Part shown: positions 61,284 to 64,000 of the stretch, piece after piece
Layout of the letters: each line of letters begins with the position of its first letter
Position numbering within the stretch: the first letter of the stretch is position 1
From: an uncultured Lactobacillus sp.
Lineage (GTDB): Bacteria > Bacillota > Bacilli > Lactobacillales > Lactobacillaceae
NCBI RefSeq assembly: GCF_948948975.1
Contig: NZ_CARBVX010000008.1
Coordinates: forward strand, 6,663 to 70,662
Reading direction: 5' to 3'
DNA: 64,000 bases
Program-made: the position numbers and the translations under genes
The notes under the pieces: model-generated
The model's input: the letters and a program-made list of their open reading frames with translations, nothing else
The model's database searches: none
What the model was told of the DNA's origin: nothing

Positions 61284-63926
61284 ATGGCTAAAAAACGTAT
61301 TTATGAAGTAGCGAAAGAATTAGACATTGAAAACAAAATTGTTGTAAAAAAGGCACAAGATTTGGGTTTTGATGTAAAAAGCCACATGTCCTCCCTAGAT
61401 GATAAGCAAGTTTCTAAGTTAGTAGATAGTTTTAAGTCTACTAATACTACGCCATCTACTGAAAAGGATTCTAAAAATTCAAGTCGTAACGAAAAAGCTA
61501 AAATAAAGGTTTCTGTCGGTGCAATTCGTCGTCGCGATAATAAAAATGACCATGATAATCGTCATGGAAACAATAAGCACAGAAATAATAACTTTAAGAA
61601 ACAACAAAATGATCGTCGTGCTAAGGAAGATAAGAAGGCAACTTCTGCTAAACCAGCAGCACGTGATTTATTAAATAAATTCAAGAAAAAACAAAGAGCT
61701 GAAGCTAGTGAATTGAACGCTCAGACTGAAGCTTCCCGCCGTAAATGGCATCAAGAACAAAATCCTCAAAGATCAAAGGTTAAAAAAGTGGAAAATACTC
61801 GTAAGCCAAAAGAAGAAAAACTCGAAGGAGCTGCAGCTGTAAAAGCTCGTGTTCAAGCTTCACAAAAACCAGTTGGTCCAAAGATTATTAAACCATCGCC
61901 GGCTAGAAATAAGGCTAAGAGACCTACTGTAAAAAAGGTAGAACCTATCGCTCCAGTTGTACCTGCTCCTCAAAAAGAAGAAACAAAGCCAACTCGTAAG
62001 AAAGACTTTACTCGTAAGAAACGTGAAGTGCCAGATTATGAACGTGAAAGAAGTGAACATTCAGATAAGGCACGTCGTCGTAGAAATAAAAAGAACAAGC
62101 GTATCAACCAAAGTAAAGAAGTTAAGAAGCAACCAACTCAAAGAAAGGAACGTCCATTGCCAGAAACATTAGTTTATGAAGAAGGCATGAATGCTCAAGA
62201 TTTAGGGAAACTTCTTCATAGAGAGCCTGCAGAAATTGTTAAGAAGCTATTTATGTTAGGTGTTATGACTAACCAAAACCAATCTTTAGATAAGGATACT
62301 ATTGAGCTTTTAGCAGCTGAATATGGTATTGAAGCTGAAGAAAAAGTGCATGAAGATATTTCTGATATTGATACTTTATACACTAAGAAAATGGAAGAAT
62401 CTAAAGCTTCTAAGCATCAAGAAAAACGTCCACCAGTTGTAACAATTATGGGTCACGTTGACCACGGTAAGACTACTTTACTTGATAGATTACGTCATAC
62501 TAACGTATCTGAACATGAAGCCGGTGGTATTACGCAGAGAATCGGTGCTTACCAAGTAAGAATTGATGATCGTTTAATTACTTTCTTGGATACTCCAGGA
62601 CATGCTGCTTTCTCAAATATGCGTGCACGTGGTGCTGAAATTACCGATATCGTTATCTTAGTAGTTGCAGCTGATGATGGTGTAATGCCACAAACAATTG
62701 AAGCTATTGACCATGCTAAGAGTGCTGGTGTTCCGATTATTGTTGCTGTAAACAAGATCGATAAGCCAGGTGCAAATCCTGATCATGTTATGGAACAGCT
62801 TATGAAATATGGTTTAGTTCCTGAAGATTGGGGTGGCGATACAATCTTTGTTAAGATCTCTGCTAAGACTGGTAAAAATGTTGAAGAGCTCTTGCAAATG
62901 ATTCTACTGCAAGCTGATGTTATGGAACTTAAGGCTGATCCAGATCAAAAGGCAATTGGTACTGTAATTGAAGCTCGCCTTGATAAAGGTCGTGGTTCAG
63001 TAGCTGACATTTTAGTTCAACAAGGTACTTTAAAGGTTGGTGACCCAATTGTTGTTGGTGATACATTTGGCCGTGTGCGTGTTATGACTAATGATAAGGG
63101 TCGGAGAGTGAAGAAGGCTACGCCATCTACTCCTGTAGAAATTACCGGGCTAAATGATGTTCCAGAAGCAGCTGATAAATTAGTTGTCTTTGATGATGAA
63201 AAGACAGCTAGAAGCGTTGGTGAACAACGTGCCAAGAATGCCTTAGAAAAACAACGTGAAAATGTCCAACATGTCACTTTGGATAACTTGTTTGATACAA
63301 TGAAGAAAGAGAACATGAAGGAAGTTGACATTGTTCTTAAGGCGGATGTTCAAGGTTCAGCAGAAGCATTGCAACAATCTCTTGAAAAGATTGAAGTTGA
63401 AGGTGTAAAAGTTAACATTATTCACTCTGGTGTTGGTGCCATTAATGAATCTGATGTTACTTTAGCTGGTGCTTCAAATGCATTTATTGTTGGTTTCAAT
63501 GTTCGCCCAACTAATACTGCTAAAAGTCAAGCAGATTCTGAAGGTGTAGATATTCGTCTATATAACATTATTTACAAGGTTATGGATGATGTAGAAGCGG
63601 CAATGAAGGGTATGCTTGAACCTACATACGAAGAAAAAGTTACTGGTAACCTAACTGTTCGTGAAACTTGGAAGGTATCTAAGATTGGTACAATTGCTGG
63701 TGCCTTTGTTGATAACGGTTATGTTACTAGAGACTCAGGTATTCGTGTAATTCGTGATGGTATTGTTAAGTATGATGGAAAAGTTGCATCTCTAAAGCGT
63801 TTCAAGGATGATGTTAAGGAAGTTAAGCAAGGATTTGATTGTGGTATCACAATTGAAAACTTCAATGACATTAAAGTTGACGATCAACTTGAAGCCTACG
63901 AGATGCAAGAGGTACCTGTTAAATAG
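61284..63926 (+). CDS. infB: Translation initiation factor IF-2
   Basis: GTPase that delivers formyl-methionyl initiator tRNA to the 30S subunit. From the ATG at 61284 it has 880 residues. The N-terminus carries an IF2N domain ([17 protein letters not shown]), followed by a Lys/Arg-rich linker to about residue 300. A second IF2N-type domain precedes the G domain. G1 is GHVDHGKTT (390-398), G3 DTPGHAAF, and G4 NKIDK. Domains II-IV follow to the C-terminus. A TTG at 61281 is adjacent; GGAG (61271-61274) fits the ATG better. Confidence 0.97.
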   Translation: MAKKRIYEVAKELDIENKIVVKKAQDLGFDVKSHMSSLDDKQVSKLVDSFKSTNTTPSTEKDSKNSSRNEKAKIKVSVGAIRRRDNKNDHDNRHGNNKHRNNNFKKQQNDRRAKEDKKATSAKPAARDLLNKFKKKQRAEASELNAQTEASRRKWHQEQNPQRSKVKKVENTRKPKEEKLEGAAAVKARVQASQKPVGPKIIKPSPARNKAKRPTVKKVEPIAPVVPAPQKEETKPTRKKDFTRKKREVPDYERERSEHSDKARRRRNKKNKRINQSKEVKKQPTQRKERPLPETLVYEEGMNAQDLGKLLHREPAEIVKKLFMLGVMTNQNQSLDKDTIELLAAEYGIEAEEKVHEDISDIDTLYTKKMEESKASKHQEKRPPVVTIMGHVDHGKTTLLDRLRHTNVSEHEAGGITQRIGAYQVRIDDRLITFLDTPGHAAFSNMRARGAEITDIVILVVAADDGVMPQTIEAIDHAKSAGVPIIVAVNKIDKPGANPDHVMEQLMKYGLVPEDWGGDTIFVKISAKTGKNVEELLQMILLQADVMELKADPDQKAIGTVIEARLDKGRGSVADILVQQGTLKVGDPIVVGDTFGRVRVMTNDKGRRVKKATPSTPVEITGLNDVPEAADKLVVFDDEKTARSVGEQRAKNALEKQRENVQHVTLDNLFDTMKKENMKEVDIVLKADVQGSAEALQQSLEKIEVEGVKVNIIHSGVGAINESDVTLAGASNAFIVGFNVRPTNTAKSQADSEGVDIRLYNIIYKVMDDVEAAMKGMLEPTYEEKVTGNLTVRETWKVSKIGTIAGAFVDNGYVTRDSGIRVIRDGIVKYDGKVASLKRFKDDVKEVKQGFDCGITIENFNDIKVDDQLEAYEMQEVPVK

Positions 63927-63956
63927 GCATCTTTTTTCACAAAAAGGAGCTTAATT

Positions 63957-64000
63957 ATGAAACATAGAATTGGTCGTGTAGAAGGCGAAATTTTACGTGA
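63957..64000 (+). CDS. rbfA: Ribosome-binding factor A, 5' end only
   Basis: The first 14 codons only: MKHRIGRVEGEILR. This matches the N-terminus of RbfA, a 30S maturation and cold adaptation factor. AAAAAGGAG lies 9 bases before the ATG, and infB-rbfA is the conserved order. The gene runs off the window edge. Confidence 0.8.
   Translation, partial: MKHRIGRVEGEILR

Noticed and set aside
1..64000. CRISPR arrays, prophage, insertion sequences, tRNA or rRNA genes
   Set aside because: I saw no regular direct repeats, transposase, integrase, or tRNA/rRNA-like structures; gaps between genes are all under 300 bases.

Overview
This 64 kb window is chromosomal DNA of a low-GC Firmicute and very probably a Lactobacillus of the acidophilus/johnsonii/gasseri group. 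The evidence is the AT-rich sequence, strong GGAGG-type ribosome binding sites, TTG/GTG starts, the C69 dipeptidase PepD, a PASTA kinase, a heterodimeric LmrCD-like exporter and the gene order. It is core genome. I see no insertion sequence, prophage, CRISPR array, rRNA or tRNA.

Layout, left to right. (1) The 3' end of recN, followed convergently by a small reverse gene with a YolD-like sequence pattern, whose promoter carries two LexA-type operators. (2) 1.2-11.7 kb: gmk-rpoZ-priA-fmt-rsmB-stp-prkC-rsgA-rpe-thiN, joining GMP kinase, the RNA polymerase omega subunit, replication restart, initiator tRNA formylation, 16S rRNA methylation, the PASTA kinase/phosphatase pair and ribosome maturation. 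rpmB lies convergently. (3) 12.1-17.5 kb: asp23-like, fakA (yloV), recG, plsX, acpP, a lipid-precursor block. (4) 17.6-25.5 kb: an oligopeptide ABC importer oppDFBC with two tandem oppA lipoproteins, inserted between acpP and rnc, which are close neighbours in many Firmicutes. (5) 25.6-36.7 kb: rnc-smc-ftsY, pepD, ylxM-ffh, rpsP-rimM-trmD-rplS (SRP targeting and ribosome assembly). (6) 36.7-46.6 kb: a more mosaic stretch with lepB, a NUDIX hydrolase and a UDG-like gene, lexA with its operator, ynzC and yneF homologues, two ABC exporter halves, cfa, a PlsC-like acyltransferase, and a TrmN6-like methyltransferase fused to a GIY-YIG domain. (7) 46.6-58.8 kb: rpsB-tsf-pyrH-frr-uppS-cdsA-rseP-proS-polC. 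(8) 58.8 kb to the end: rimP-nusA-ylxR-rplGA(ylxQ)-infB-rbfA, cut by the window edge.

Most genes are recognisable housekeeping genes. The less ordinary content is regulatory or architectural: a probable SOS-controlled YolD-like orphan next to recN; structured leaders before rplS and rpsB; a promoter-hairpin-terminator arrangement before rimP-nusA that looks like an attenuator; paired promoters on the duplicated oppA genes; a fused YabB-YazA protein; a UDG-family protein lacking the expected iron-sulfur cysteines; and an acyltransferase with HX4E in place of HX4D. I found no clear novel multi-gene system; the SOS-YolD locus and the leader structures are the best candidates for follow-up.

All calls come from reading the sequence. 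Family assignments rest on recalled motifs, not database searches.
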